NCBI RefSeq assembly: GCF_019879105.1
Contig: NZ_CP082248.1
Coordinates: 434,001 to 498,000 of the forward strand
Direction of reading: 5' to 3'
Source of the DNA: Natrinema sp. SYSU A 869
GTDB taxonomy: Archaea; Halobacteriota; Halobacteria; Halobacteriales; Natrialbaceae
DNA: 64,000 nt
In this document: one piece after another, positions 52,362 to 60,884 of the stretch
Position numbering within the stretch: position 1 is the stretch's first letter
Layout: the number at the start of each line of letters is the position of its first letter
Translations under genes and position numbers: made by a program
Notes under the pieces: model-generated
Seen by the model: only the letters and a program-made list of their open reading frames with translations
What the model was told of the DNA's origin: nothing
Databases searched by the model: none

Positions 52362-54053
52362 TCATCCGACCAGCCCGTCGTCAACCCGGTAGACCGCACC
52401 GTTGACGTAGGCCGCCCTCTCGCCCGCGAGGAAGGCGATCACGTCTGCAACCTCTCTGGGGTCGGCGGCCCGCCCGCTGACCGTCTGGTCGGTCACCTCG
52501 CCGTCGCCGACGTGTTTCTCATTGAGTCGAGTGTCGACGTAGCCTGGCGCGACAGCGTTGACTCGAATCGATCGATCGCCGAGTTCGCGGGCGACCGCAC
52601 GGGTAAAGCCGATCAACCCGGCCTTGCTTGCCGCGTAATTGGCCTGTCCGGCCCACCCGCGTAGTCCAGCGACGCTAGCGACGTTGACGATCCGTCCTCC
52701 CTCGCCACGGAGCATCTGCCGGGCAGCTTCGCGGGTGCAGTAGAACGCGCCTGTTAGGTTGGTTTCGAGGACCGAAGCCCACTGCTCGGGATCCATGCGA
52801 ACCACCAGCCCATTATCCATCCGCCCGGCGTTGTTCACGAGGATCGTGGGGCGACCGTGCTCGTCAGCGATTCGCCTGAACGCGTTAGCGACCGCGTCGA
52901 ACTCGCCCACATCAAATTGCTTGACCGCCGTCAAAGCGTCGTAGTCTCCCAGCTTTACTGCGGCCTCTGCGGCGGCTTCCTCATCCGAGCAGTAGGTGGC
53001 CACAGTAGTTGCGCCGCCGGCCGCGAATCGCTCGGCGGTCGCCAGACCGATTCCTCGGGTGCCACCGGTGACGACCGCGACCTCGGCGGCAAACCGGTTG
53101 TTACCCTCATCAGACACCCCTTCGGGAGATCTCACGGCGCAACCGAGCGCCGCCGCGTCCGCGGGCACTTCGAGCGCAACAACCTCCGCATTCGGGATGA
53201 TACGCTCGATCAACCCGGCGAGCGTTCCTGCAGGCGGGATGACTACGTATCGATCGACACCCGCCTCCTGCAGGCGCTCGACAACGCCGTGCCAGTCCAC
53301 CGGTGCGGTGACCTGCTCGGAGAGGTCTCGTCGCGCGACTACTGGGTCGGTGTAGATGCGACAGGAGACATCCGAGACGACCGGGATTGCGGCGGGCTCG
53401 AGATCCACTTCGGCCATCGTCCGGTCGACCGCGTCCGCGGCAGGTTCCATGACCGGCGAGTGGAAGGCCGCGGCCACGTCGAGTTCGCGGAAGCGAGCAC
53501 GCGTACGCTCTGCGAGTCGCTTCCTGATAGCCGCGATGCCTTCCTGAGCGCCGCTGATCACCGTCTGCCGGGGGCCGTTGTACAGTCCGACGCTGACGTC
53601 CTCCCGGTCGGCACACGCTGCTGCGACCTCCTGCGGATCGGCGAGTAACACCGCGAGCATCGTCCCTGGGCTGTCCTCACCGGCAGCCGCTTCGAGTAGT
53701 TCGCCACGCTTTCGTACGAGTGTAACTCCATCCTCGGAATCAAGCGCTCCTCCAGCCGCAAGCGCGGTGAAGTGGCCGAGGCTATGTCCGGCGACATAAT
53801 CTGGATCGAGGCTATAGCGGGCGACCAACCCCTCGTAGATCGCCACGCCGAGGCCGAACAGTGCGGGCTGGGTGTTCCGGGTCATCCGGAGTTCCTTCAC
53901 GTCTCCCGCGAAGCACAGCGCGGCGAGGTCCTCGCCGAGCGTTGCTGACAGTGCCTCTAACCGGTTACGGGTTGTGGGCCACGCCCGGTAGAACGCCTCG
54001 CCCATCCCCGGTTGCTGACTTCCCTGCCCGGGGAAGACGACCGCAGTGGTCAC
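52362..54053 (-). CDS. Fusion protein: malonyl-CoA:ACP transacylase (FabD) + 3-ketoacyl-ACP reductase (FabG)
   Basis: A cytoplasmic protein of about 563 residues with two catalytic domains. Residues 1-300 are FabD-like: VVFPGQGSQQPGMG, the nucleophile elbow AGHSLGHFTALAAGG, NGPRQTVISGAQ, and FHSPVMEPAADAV with the catalytic His. A linker (SPEGVSDEGNNRF) follows. Residues ~328-563 are a short-chain reductase: VVTGGTRGIGLATA, ILVNNAGRMDNG, the Ser at NVASVAG, the Y-x3-K at ANYAASKAG, and the closing YVNGAVYRVDDGLVG. The first domain would load malonyl units onto ACP, the second reduce the keto group with NADPH. The GTG at 54053 is preferred because it overlaps the holo-ACP synthase stop as GTGA. 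It is the last gene of the operon, intact. Confidence 0.92.
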   Translation of the reverse strand: MTTAVVFPGQGSQQPGMGEAFYRAWPTTRNRLEALSATLGEDLAALCFAGDVKELRMTRNTQPALFGLGVAIYEGLVARYSLDPDYVAGHSLGHFTALAAGGALDSEDGVTLVRKRGELLEAAAGEDSPGTMLAVLLADPQEVAAACADREDVSVGLYNGPRQTVISGAQEGIAAIRKRLAERTRARFRELDVAAAFHSPVMEPAADAVDRTMAEVDLEPAAIPVVSDVSCRIYTDPVVARRDLSEQVTAPVDWHGVVERLQEAGVDRYVVIPPAGTLAGLIERIIPNAEVVALEVPADAAALGCAVRSPEGVSDEGNNRFAAEVAVVTGGTRGIGLATAERFAAGGATTVATYCSDEEAAAEAAVKLGDYDALTAVKQFDVGEFDAVANAFRRIADEHGRPTILVNNAGRMDNGLVVRMDPEQWASVLETNLTGAFYCTREAARQMLRGEGGRIVNVASVAGLRGWAGQANYAASKAGLIGFTRAVARELGDRSIRVNAVAPGYVDTRLNEKHVGDGEVTDQTVSGRAADPREVADVIAFLAGERAAYVNGAVYRVDDGLVG

Positions 54054-54547
54054 GGCCGGCAACCTCCCCCAGGGTGGTTGTTACCTGTGGCAATCACGAC
54101 GATCTGCGCCATCGCGGCGTCGGTCTCGCGATCGTGGCTCAGGCTCACCGAGCGGTCGGCCTGCCGGGCGTCAACCCCGATCTGAGACAGGCGGGCCGAG
54201 AGCGCCTCGCGAGCGGACGGTCCGAGCGACAGCCGCGGTCCCGAGGGATCGCGGATGACCTCGATCTCGCGGGTCGGAACGGACGGCGACGGCTCGCCGA
54301 GAACTTTCAGGAACGCTTCTTTTGCCGCCCACCGCGCTGCGTAGTGCTGTGATGGGGAGCGCTGTCGATCGCAGTAGCGCCGTTCCGCGACGGTGAAGGC
54401 GCGGCCGGGGAATGAGTCGCTGAACTCTTCGAGGAGGTCGGCAATCCGCCGGATTGAGACGATGTCGATGCCGCTGTAGATAGTCGGCGTCGCGTTGTCA
54501 GCATCTGCGGAGGGAATGGGTCGAGAATCGTCGGTGTGTCCGCTCAT
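54050..54547 (-). CDS. acpS: Holo-ACP synthase (4'-phosphopantetheinyl transferase, AcpS type)
   Basis: A 165-residue enzyme that transfers phosphopantetheine from CoA to the Ser of apo-ACP, here most likely the ACP encoded at 55757. Conserved blocks are SGIDIVSIRRIADLLEEF (Mg2+-binding Asp in GIDIV), FTVAERRYCDRQ, YAARWAAKEAFLKVLGE (with W-A-A-K-E-A) and SVSLSHDRETDAAMA. An acidic N-terminal extension of about 25 residues is halophile-like. The ATG overlaps the ketosynthase stop as ATGA; its own stop overlaps the next start as GTGA. Intact. Confidence 0.92.
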   Translation of the reverse strand: MSGHTDDSRPIPSADADNATPTIYSGIDIVSIRRIADLLEEFSDSFPGRAFTVAERRYCDRQRSPSQHYAARWAAKEAFLKVLGEPSPSVPTREIEVIRDPSGPRLSLGPSAREALSARLSQIGVDARQADRSVSLSHDRETDAAMAQIVVIATGNNHPGGGCRP

Positions 54548-55757
54548 GGTGTCTCCAGGACGAGTGCTCCGTTCGCGCCACCGAACCCCGCGGAGGTGGA
54601 GACGACTGTCCTAACCTCGTCGTCGACCCGTTCGGTTACGATCGGGAGATCGCAATCCGGGTCAGATGTCTCGTGGTTCGCCGTCGGGGGAGGGTCCCCG
54701 ATTCGATCGTCCGTGCAGCCACGACGGCTTCGATCGCGCCCGCGGCACCGAGTGCGTGTCCCAGCGCTCCCTTTACACTCGTCGTCGGCGGGACGGTTTC
54801 AAAGATCTCCGACAGCGCAGCTGCTTCTGCGGAATCTCCAGCCGGTGTGCCCGTCCCGTGGGCATTGACATGGTCGATCGCTCCAGACGGGAGACCAGCA
54901 TCCGCGAGCGCGCGTTCGACGCTTCGTGCGAGTCCGGTCCCGTTCTCAGCCGGCCGCGTGGGATGGTGAGCATCAGCGGTTATCCCGCTCCCGGAGAGGA
55001 TCGCATAGATCGGCGCGTCCCGCTCCTGAGCGTGGGAAACTGACTCCAGCACTAGAACGGCGCTACCCTCTCCGAGCACGAAGCCATCGCGGTCGGCGTC
55101 GAAGGGGCGGCACGCAGCCGCAGGATCGTCGTTGCGCTTGCTCAGTGCCCTCATCGACTCGAAGCTTCCCACCCCAACAGGGGAGATCGCCGACTCTGCG
55201 CCGCCTGCAAGGACGATGTCGGCCCGTCCTCGGCGAACGTCCTCAGCGGCGTCAGCAAGTGAGTGCGTGCCAGCAGCGCACGCCGTCGATTGGGTTCTGC
55301 TCGGGCCGCGGGCGTTGACGGCCATACTCAGGTGGCCTCCGACAAGGTTCGGCAGGTACGTTAGAAGGAACCACGGCGACGGACGGCTGCTGTCCTGTAT
55401 TACCTCTTCTAGCTCGGGTACCCCGCCGAGCGCGCAGGCGATGCTAGTACCAGCGCGATCGGGCTCCCAAGCTGGGTCCTCGGGATCGTAACCGGCATCA
55501 ACGAGCGCCTCGCGAGCGGCCGCGAGTCCATAGCGCGCGGCCCGGCTGGCCGTCTGCTCATTAACTTCCCACGGGACCGGCGGCACCTCATCGACCTCGC
55601 AAGCTACCGTGGTCCGTAATCCCGCCTCATCGGGCTCGAACCGTTGGATTCGGTCGCCGCTACGTTCCCCAGCACATAATGCGTCCCAAGTTTCGGTAGC
55701 TGTAGTCCCGAGGGGCGTTACCGCACCGAGACCAGTGATCGCGACCGCTCGGTTCAT
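54544..55757 (-). pseudogene. 3-ketoacyl-ACP synthase (FabF/KAS II type), one frameshift near the C-terminus
   Basis: A condensing enzyme that joins malonyl-ACP to a growing acyl chain. It starts NRAVAITGLGAVTPLGTTA. The full catalytic triad is visible: Cys in QSTACAAGTHSLADA, His in VNAHGTGTPAGDS, His in SVKGALGHALGAAGA. Near 54688 one C is missing from a run of C; restored, the frame gives PTANHETSDPDCDLPIVTER, then TVVSTSAGFGGANGALVLET and P, the normal KAS C-terminus with GFGG-N. Without the restoration the product ends early at 54636 (373 residues). All active-site residues survive, so a sequencing error is likely. Its start shares a base with the ACP stop (TGATG). Confidence 0.88.
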
Positions 55758-55996
55758 CAGTCGGCCCGTTCGGCGACGTAGGCCTTGAGGTCGCCGACGG
55801 TCGCCAGATCCTCGAGGTCGTCGTCGGGAACGTGGACCCCAACAGTTGCCTCGATGGCCTCGGCGACCTCTACGATATCCAATGACTCTGCGTCGAGGTC
55901 TTCCTTAAAGCGCGTCCCATCATCGAAGGCATCCTCATTGAGTGAGAGCCGGTCTGTAACTATCTCGTCAACTGTGGATTCAGCCTTGGTTGACAT
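55757..55996 (-). CDS. acpP: Acyl carrier protein
   Basis: About 79 residues, very acidic. Seen are STVDEIVTDRLSLNEDAFDD, GTRFKEDLDAESLDIVEVAE, AIEATVGVHVPDDDLEDLAT and VGDLKAYV. The phosphopantetheine-accepting Ser is in DAESLDIVE, at the start of helix II, equivalent to the DSL motif of bacterial ACPs; the residue before Ser is Glu. The start at 55996 (MSTKAEST) fits the family; the longer frame adds MITRYYHTG. It sits between the reductase and ketosynthase genes and is probably modified by the AcpS encoded in the same operon. Confidence 0.93.
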   Translation of the reverse strand: MSTKAESTVDEIVTDRLSLNEDAFDDGTRFKEDLDAESLDIVEVAEAIEATVGVHVPDDDLEDLATVGDLKAYVAERAD

Positions 55997-56052
55997 ACCC
56001 GTATGGTAATACCGAGTAATCAAAAGCTTGCTTTCAGGGTCCGGCGGCTGAG

Positions 56053-56994
56053 TTAGGGAACGAGAACAAGCTTACCGCAACTCTCCCGTTCCTGGAGTTG
56101 CCGATGTGCCTCGGCAGCGGCTGTGAGGGGAAAGGTGTCCCCCACGACAACCTCGACGGCTTCCCTAGAGAAATGCTTGACTAGTTCCGGAACCGCTGAG
56201 AGCACTCGCACCGGTACGTGATCGAGTGCCTTTTCGAGGTGATACCCGAGTACCGACTTATTCTCGAAGAAGAGCCGTGGCGTAGCGATAGTCGGAACGC
56301 GACCGCTTGCCATCCCGTAGGTCACGATGCGCCCGCCCGAGGCGAGCGCCTCGATAGCATCGGTGAAGGTCCCGCCGCCGACGCCATCCAATGCGAGGTC
56401 GATCGTCAGGTCTTCAATCGCTCCATACTCGACGGCCTGCTCCGCGCCGATCCCGCGGACCAGTTCGCGTTTTTCCTCAGTGCTCGCCGCCCCGATAACC
56501 ACCGCATCGGCTGCGACCGCAAGTTGGACTGCCGCCGTTCCGACTCCGCCCGCAGCAGCGGTTACCAGCACCCGCTCATCGGACTCCAGCCCACCCCACT
56601 CGAATAGCGCGTTGTGCGCTGTCAGCCATTGGACTGAGAGCGCTGTTCCTTCAATGAAGGAGCACCCTTCGGGTAGCCCGACGACCGTGTCGACCGGTGC
56701 AACTGCGTGTTCGGCGTATCCGCTACCTGTCGTAAGGGCGGCAACGCGGTCCCCAACCGCAAGGTCGACATTCTTGCCGATCGCCTCAACGATACCGGCG
56801 ACTTCCAATCCTGGGTGGTACGGCGGCTCCGGCCCGTCAGGGTAGTTCCCGCGACGCTTTTCGACGTCCGCGAAGTTGACACCCGCAGCGCGGACATCAA
56901 TCTGAACTTCCCCTGTGTCAGGTGCTGGGACTGCGGTGTCGACGACCTCCAGCACATCTGGACGACCGTATTCGGGAACACAAACCGTCTCCAT
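56053..56994 (-). CDS. Zinc-independent MDR-family NADPH:quinone/enoyl reductase
   Basis: A 313-residue oxidoreductase starting METVCVPEYGRPDVLEVVDT. It has AAGVNFADVEKRRGNYP and YHPGLEVAGIVEAIGKNVDL without the Zn-binding Cys/His of alcohol dehydrogenases, the NADPH-binding VLVTAAAGGVGTAAVQLA, and GGTFTDAIEALASGGRIVTY. It resembles quinone oxidoreductases and the MDR-type enoyl reductases of fatty-acid and polyketide synthases. Within this operon, reduction of an enoyl-ACP is a sensible role but is inference. The ATG at 56994 lies one base from the upstream stop. Confidence 0.85.
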   Translation of the reverse strand: METVCVPEYGRPDVLEVVDTAVPAPDTGEVQIDVRAAGVNFADVEKRRGNYPDGPEPPYHPGLEVAGIVEAIGKNVDLAVGDRVAALTTGSGYAEHAVAPVDTVVGLPEGCSFIEGTALSVQWLTAHNALFEWGGLESDERVLVTAAAGGVGTAAVQLAVAADAVVIGAASTEEKRELVRGIGAEQAVEYGAIEDLTIDLALDGVGGGTFTDAIEALASGGRIVTYGMASGRVPTIATPRLFFENKSVLGYHLEKALDHVPVRVLSAVPELVKHFSREAVEVVVGDTFPLTAAAEAHRQLQERESCGKLVLVP

Positions 56995-56995
56995 G

Positions 56996-57975
56996 CTATG
57001 TCTTCGCCGGTGCGTTTTCATTTCCTAACGGGGCAATCCCCACTCCTTCGAGCCGTCTGTCTTGCGCCGCCGCGACTCGGGTAAGCAGTTCCTCGCGGTC
57101 CACGTTCGGTCCGCTGTCTCGAACCATCCGGCCGATTATCGTTTCCAAAAGGGGGACCAACTCCGAGAGTGTCCCGACAATCACCTCAGGAGTAACATCC
57201 TCGTGTTCGAGGAGTTCGAGAACCTTTATCTCACCAAAGCTTACGTGTCGTCCTTCGTCACGGCGGAGATATTTGAACCCCTCAACTAGCCCTGGAAGTG
57301 CAGCGATGTCATCGACCTGTCCACTGTATCTCATCTCGACCCACTCGTAGGCGGTTACTGCCAGGATGCCCTCGACTGTGAGATGATAGTGACAGAATGC
57401 CGGGCACGAGTCTCCGGATCATCACGCTCCAGCAGCCGGGCCATCGCGTCGGCCGTCCGGTCGAACAGCTCCTGGTAGTCGTCGTGCCTCCAGCGATCAT
57501 CAGCGGGACTCGTGAGTTTCAGATCGCGGACTTCTTCCTCAGGGCGTACGACGGCTTTCCAGTACCGTTCAAACAACTCTGCGTGGCGGGCCTCGTCGTA
57601 CAGTTGGGTGGCGATGTAACGCTGGTCATAGGGAGCGTCAAGGACGACGGATAGAGGTGCGAGGTCCTTGGTCACAGCCTGTTCCCCAGCCCCGAACTGC
57701 GCAAGCAGTCCCCGTAGGCGGGTAAACTCGGACCGAGACAGCTCGCTGACAGCTTCGCGATCTGCTGAGAGGTCGATTGCTGCCGGGTCCCAGTGACGCT
57801 TAATTGCCGCCTTGGCTAGTCGCTCCGCGTGATCACCGGGATCAATCCCCTTCGTTGACATACGGAATGGATCTTGGTCCATGGATCGAAGATCAGCAAC
57901 CGCCGTAAAGTAGTCTTCGCCTGTCGGTTGACGAGATCGCTCGTCAGGCGAATAACTCCATTCTGGTGCGAACAA
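56996..57975 (-). pseudogene. R2-like ligand-binding (diiron/Mn-Fe) oxidase, one frameshift
   Basis: Ferritin-like four-helix metal oxidase of about 325 residues. The metal ligands are all visible: Glu in AQFGAGEQAVTKDLAP, E-x2-H in QLYDEARHAELFERY, Glu in YHLTVEGILAVTAYEW (after the frame change), and E-x2-H in YLRRDEGRHVSFGEI. Near 57385 one G is missing (GCCCGGCATTC; restored: ARAFCHYHL). The N-terminus may begin at 57975 or at 57861 (MSTKGIDPGDHAERLAK). R2lox proteins bind a long-chain fatty acid at the metal site, which fits its place at the head of an ACP-dependent operon. Confidence 0.82.
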
Positions 57976-58019
57976 ATCTGAGGTTCATCTCGATACTGAA
58001 GAAGGTGTAGTTCCATTAC

Positions 58020-58414
58020 TTACGGAAGAAGACTCTCAATTTCGTCCAATATTACATAACGATAGAGTGTATCTACATACGAATCATAACGCGTCTAATT
58101 ACAACTTGTATCACAAGATATCTCTCACGTGTTAGCAGACGAAGGTCACGGATATGGGGTTTCAAGACTGTTATACCAGAAAAGACGGGATTCTGAAGTG
58201 TGTTCGATTATTAGACGAGACGTTCGTAACACATTACCACCGGAATGCGTGCTCCGAAATCCGGCTATATGACTGCAACGGAACTGAACACAAACCATCC
58301 CAGTGGCGGCGAATAGTGCAATCATCCCCGACACGCTCCAGGTCAACAAACGTGGAAACGAATTTCTGTTCGCCGTCGAATCGTTCGACAGATAATTTAT
58401 AACTCATACGATAT
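58020..58414. other. Region upstream of the acyl operon
   Basis: The operon promoter should lie here; AT-rich strings such as CCAATATTACATAACG occur at 58047-58062. Short opposing frames at 58154 and 58234 are not convincing as genes. Confidence 0.35.
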
Positions 58415-58485
58415 GGCACTGTCTAGATACAGAAAACCGAAAGGTGTGGGTCCGATAGCGCTGCAAGACCAGCCGTGAAACTGTA
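58415..58485. mobile_element. Truncated MITE end (copy 6)
   Basis: GGCACTGTCTAGATACAGAA and AACCG resemble the right-end sequence of copy 4 read inward (GGCACTGTCTAGATACGAAA, AACCG). Similarity fades after about 65 bases, near the ISH3-type element. A one-ended fragment. Confidence 0.6.
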
Positions 58486-58536
58486 ATCTCAGTACTTCAC
58501 AAAGCTGGTTAGTTGAAAAGTCTGCTTGCATGAAGT

Positions 58537-59662
58537 GTGCCTAGTACCCAGCAAGCAGACAATTCAATCCACGAGGACCAACTCCTTAACTTCCTCGTCA
58601 ACACGATTGACGAGGAAGTCGATTTGACTTCGCTCCAAACGCCGAAGCGACGTCTGAAGACATTTACGAGGTCCTCAGTCTCGACACTCTGCGAGAAGAG
58701 CGAAGATTCACTTCACCAAAACACAGTTCTGTACCACCTCCGCAAGAAGTTCGATCTAGAATCAGTTGAACAAACCGGCAACACGCTGCTTCAGAAGGAC
58801 ATTCTCGACATTCTGCCTGAGCAGGTGGAGGTCGTGGCTGACCTCCACCTGCGGCCCTACTATGGTGACGAAGACGAGACGAACGGCCTCTATCACTCGG
58901 AAGCAAAACGTGGAACTACTGCCTTCCACGCCTATGCCACACTCTACGCGCGTGTGAAAAACAAGCGGTTCACGCTGGCAGTGCGCCGTCTCGAAGACGG
59001 CAACACTGCCAGCAGCGTCCTTGCAGCGTTTCTTGGTGTTCTCGACGGCCTTGACTTCAGCGTCAAGGCTGTCTATCTTGACCGCGAATTCTACGACAGC
59101 AAGTGTCTCAGGTTGCTTCAGGCACACAATCACGCCTACATAATGCCGATCGTCCGGTGGGGAAAGACGATCAAGCAGGAACTCTCGACTGGATGGAGCC
59201 GAATAATCCAGCACGATCTGACGGGGAAACTCGACGGTCACAGCTGGACCGTCGAGTTTCCCGTCTACATCGACTGTACCTACCAGAACGGACGATACGA
59301 CGAACATGGAGTGGCGCGTCACGGCTACGCCGCTGACGCGCCGTTCATTGAGACGCCACGAGACGCTCGATACCACTACGCGAAACGCTTCGGTATCGAG
59401 ACCAGCTACCGCCTCTCTGAACAGAGTATTGCGACAACGTCGACACAAGATCCGATGGTTCGGCTGTTGTACGTCGTGGTGAGTCTGCTGGCGGTATCTG
59501 CACTGGGAATATGTGGCGACGCCCCGCCGTGGCGGGCGTCGCCTCTGGTTATGGTCGTTCAAGGAATTCATTAACATGATTCGACGGGCAGCGTGGACGG
59601 CCCTCGCGGTGCGTCGGGCCGTCTCCGCAAATCGGCCACCGGACGATCGGTTCCACCGCTAA
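58537..59662 (+). pseudogene. ISH3-family transposase, small deletion near the C-terminus
   Basis: Starts at GTG (MPSTQQADNSIHEDQLLNFL). The DDE core is visible: VVADLHLRPYYGDEDETNGL (first Asp), LDFSVKAVYLDREFYDSKCL (second Asp), and RFGIETSYRLSEQSIATTST (Glu). Near 59490 several bases are lost and the frame shifts; the family's tail is recovered in the next frame as WRYLHWEYVATPRRGGRRLW, SFKEFINMIRRAAWTALAVR and RPPDDRFHR, ending at 59662. The catalytic core is untouched, so weak activity cannot be excluded. A GTTGAAAAGTCTGCTTGC left-end-like sequence lies at 58513. Confidence 0.85.
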
Positions 59663-59862
59663 CCACTGACCGAGTACGCCCTATCTCAAGTGGCAACGTT
59701 GTCACGTCGGCGGCTGATCGCCGCCGACAGCGACAGCTCCTCACCGATCGTCAAGGAGAATCAAACTGATCACTGAGATCGACAACGGAACTCAGGCTTC
59801 AGACCGGCTCAGCGGAGGATACCTTGTGAGGTACTGAGACTGGCCAGATTGCTACGCCATCA

Positions 59863-60147
59863 TCAATCGTCGGCAGTGTAGGCTCCGCTTCGGTGCTCAA
59901 TCCGATGGACTTCAAGGACTGACTCATCGGAATCAAGGGTGCAAGCGAGACGATATTGACCGACACGGAGTTTGGAAAACGGTCCGCCGGTCAACGGTTC
60001 AAGGACATCTTCTGGATCTCGCCACTCTGAGTTCACAACCTCATCGAGCTTTGAGATGATACGATCTTGGATGTGTGGATCGAGCCCATCGAACTGGTCC
60101 ACAGCGCGTGGTGTGAACTTCCAGGTCCAGTCCTCGTCACTCGTCAT
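59863..60147 (-). CDS. RelE/ParE-family toxin
   Basis: A 94-residue toxin: WTWKFTPRAVDQFDGLDPHI, QDRIISKLDEVVNSEWRDPE, LEPLTGGPFSKLRVGQYRLA, CTLDSDESVLEVHRIEHRSG. It has the RelE-type core (KLRVGQYRL strand and the VHRIEHR end, with basic residues for mRNA contact). RelE enzymes cut mRNA at the ribosome. It overlaps the antitoxin gene upstream by eleven bases; the two are surely cotranscribed. Confidence 0.92.
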   Translation of the reverse strand: MTSDEDWTWKFTPRAVDQFDGLDPHIQDRIISKLDEVVNSEWRDPEDVLEPLTGGPFSKLRVGQYRLACTLDSDESVLEVHRIEHRSGAYTADD

Positions 60148-60433
60148 CCTCGTCTCGGTCCATCATCTCGACCACGTCCTCTCGTGAGACTAACTCTGCG
60201 CTGCCGGACCGTAAGTCATGTTCGCTCGCTGCAATCTGTTTCCATCCCTCTCGGGAGAATTCAGGATGCTTCACTGCGTCACGGGCCGCATACCGAAGGA
60301 ATTCGCTTCGGGAATTGAACCCTTGCTCTTCCCAGGTTATATCAATGTCCTCAAGGAAGGCTTTGCTCAATCGAAGATTGATCTGAACCATCTCTGGCCC
60401 GTTGTCGTTAACCCCGGTATCAGCATCAGACAT
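60137..60433 (-). CDS. Ribbon-helix-helix antitoxin paired with RelE
   Basis: About 98 residues. The RHH DNA-binding domain reads MVQINLRLSKAFLEDIDITW, EEQGFNSRSEFLRYAARDAV, followed by an acidic tail (SREDVVEMMDRDEDDE) that should bind and block the toxin. ATG at 60433 or 60439. The AT-rich promoter and a CATATACATATG-type palindrome lie directly upstream, a likely operator for self-repression by the pair. Confidence 0.9.
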   Translation of the reverse strand: MSDADTGVNDNGPEMVQINLRLSKAFLEDIDITWEEQGFNSRSEFLRYAARDAVKHPEFSREGWKQIAASEHDLRSGSAELVSREDVVEMMDRDEDDE

Positions 60434-60446
60434 ATACATATGCTTT
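60428..60446. promoter_or_regulatory. ATATACATATGC-like palindrome at the antitoxin start
   Basis: CATATACATATG overlaps the first antitoxin codons and AAGCATATG bases. RHH antitoxins commonly bind such sites to repress their own operon. Tentative. Confidence 0.3.
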
Positions 60447-60659
60447 ACGCACGCATATAGATAAACCTTTCAGGTGATCACATCGCTGTAGAGCTCGGTT
60501 CACACTCTCAATGATTGCTATCGATCCAACAGTGAAGATGAAATAGATGAACCACAGCATCCGATTCACCAAAAATGACGAGCTGTCGTGGCACGAGCCT
60601 ATTAATACACTTGGAGAACCAAAAACGAAATACGCGATGTATCGAAATGAGATCCTCCC

Positions 60660-60884
60660 TTGCCCGACTGGATTCTCGAGGTCTACCGGCAACTCAAATC
60701 CCGTATCTGTCGCGGCGACAATGGGCTGACGAAGGAGAAGGCGACAGCACTCATCGTCACAGAGGAGATTAGGGAAGCCGACGCGGAGTACGCGCTCCAA
60801 CGGCTGATCGATCGTGGATATCTCTATCTGGTCGACGACGAGCTGTACGTTACTGATTCAGGTTCAGATGACGCTGAGGAATAG
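60660..60884 (+). CDS. Small winged-helix-like hypothetical
   Basis: About 74 residues: LEVYRQLKSRICRGDNGLTK, EKATALIVTEEIREADAEYA, LQRLIDRGYLYLVDDELYVT, DSGSDDAEE. The pattern helix-helix followed by RLIDRGYLYLVDDELYVT looks like a winged helix with its wing. Unnamed family; it may be a plasmid regulator. The start codon is uncertain. Confidence 0.55.
   Translation: MPDWILEVYRQLKSRICRGDNGLTKEKATALIVTEEIREADAEYALQRLIDRGYLYLVDDELYVTDSGSDDAEE

Noticed and set aside
52857-53648. Plus-strand frame of 263 codons
   Set aside because: Antisense to the FabD-FabG fusion, which has complete catalytic motifs.
58154-58419. Two opposing short frames upstream of the MITE fragment
   Set aside because: Neither has host-like composition, ribosome-binding sequence or a recognised motif, and they overlap each other.
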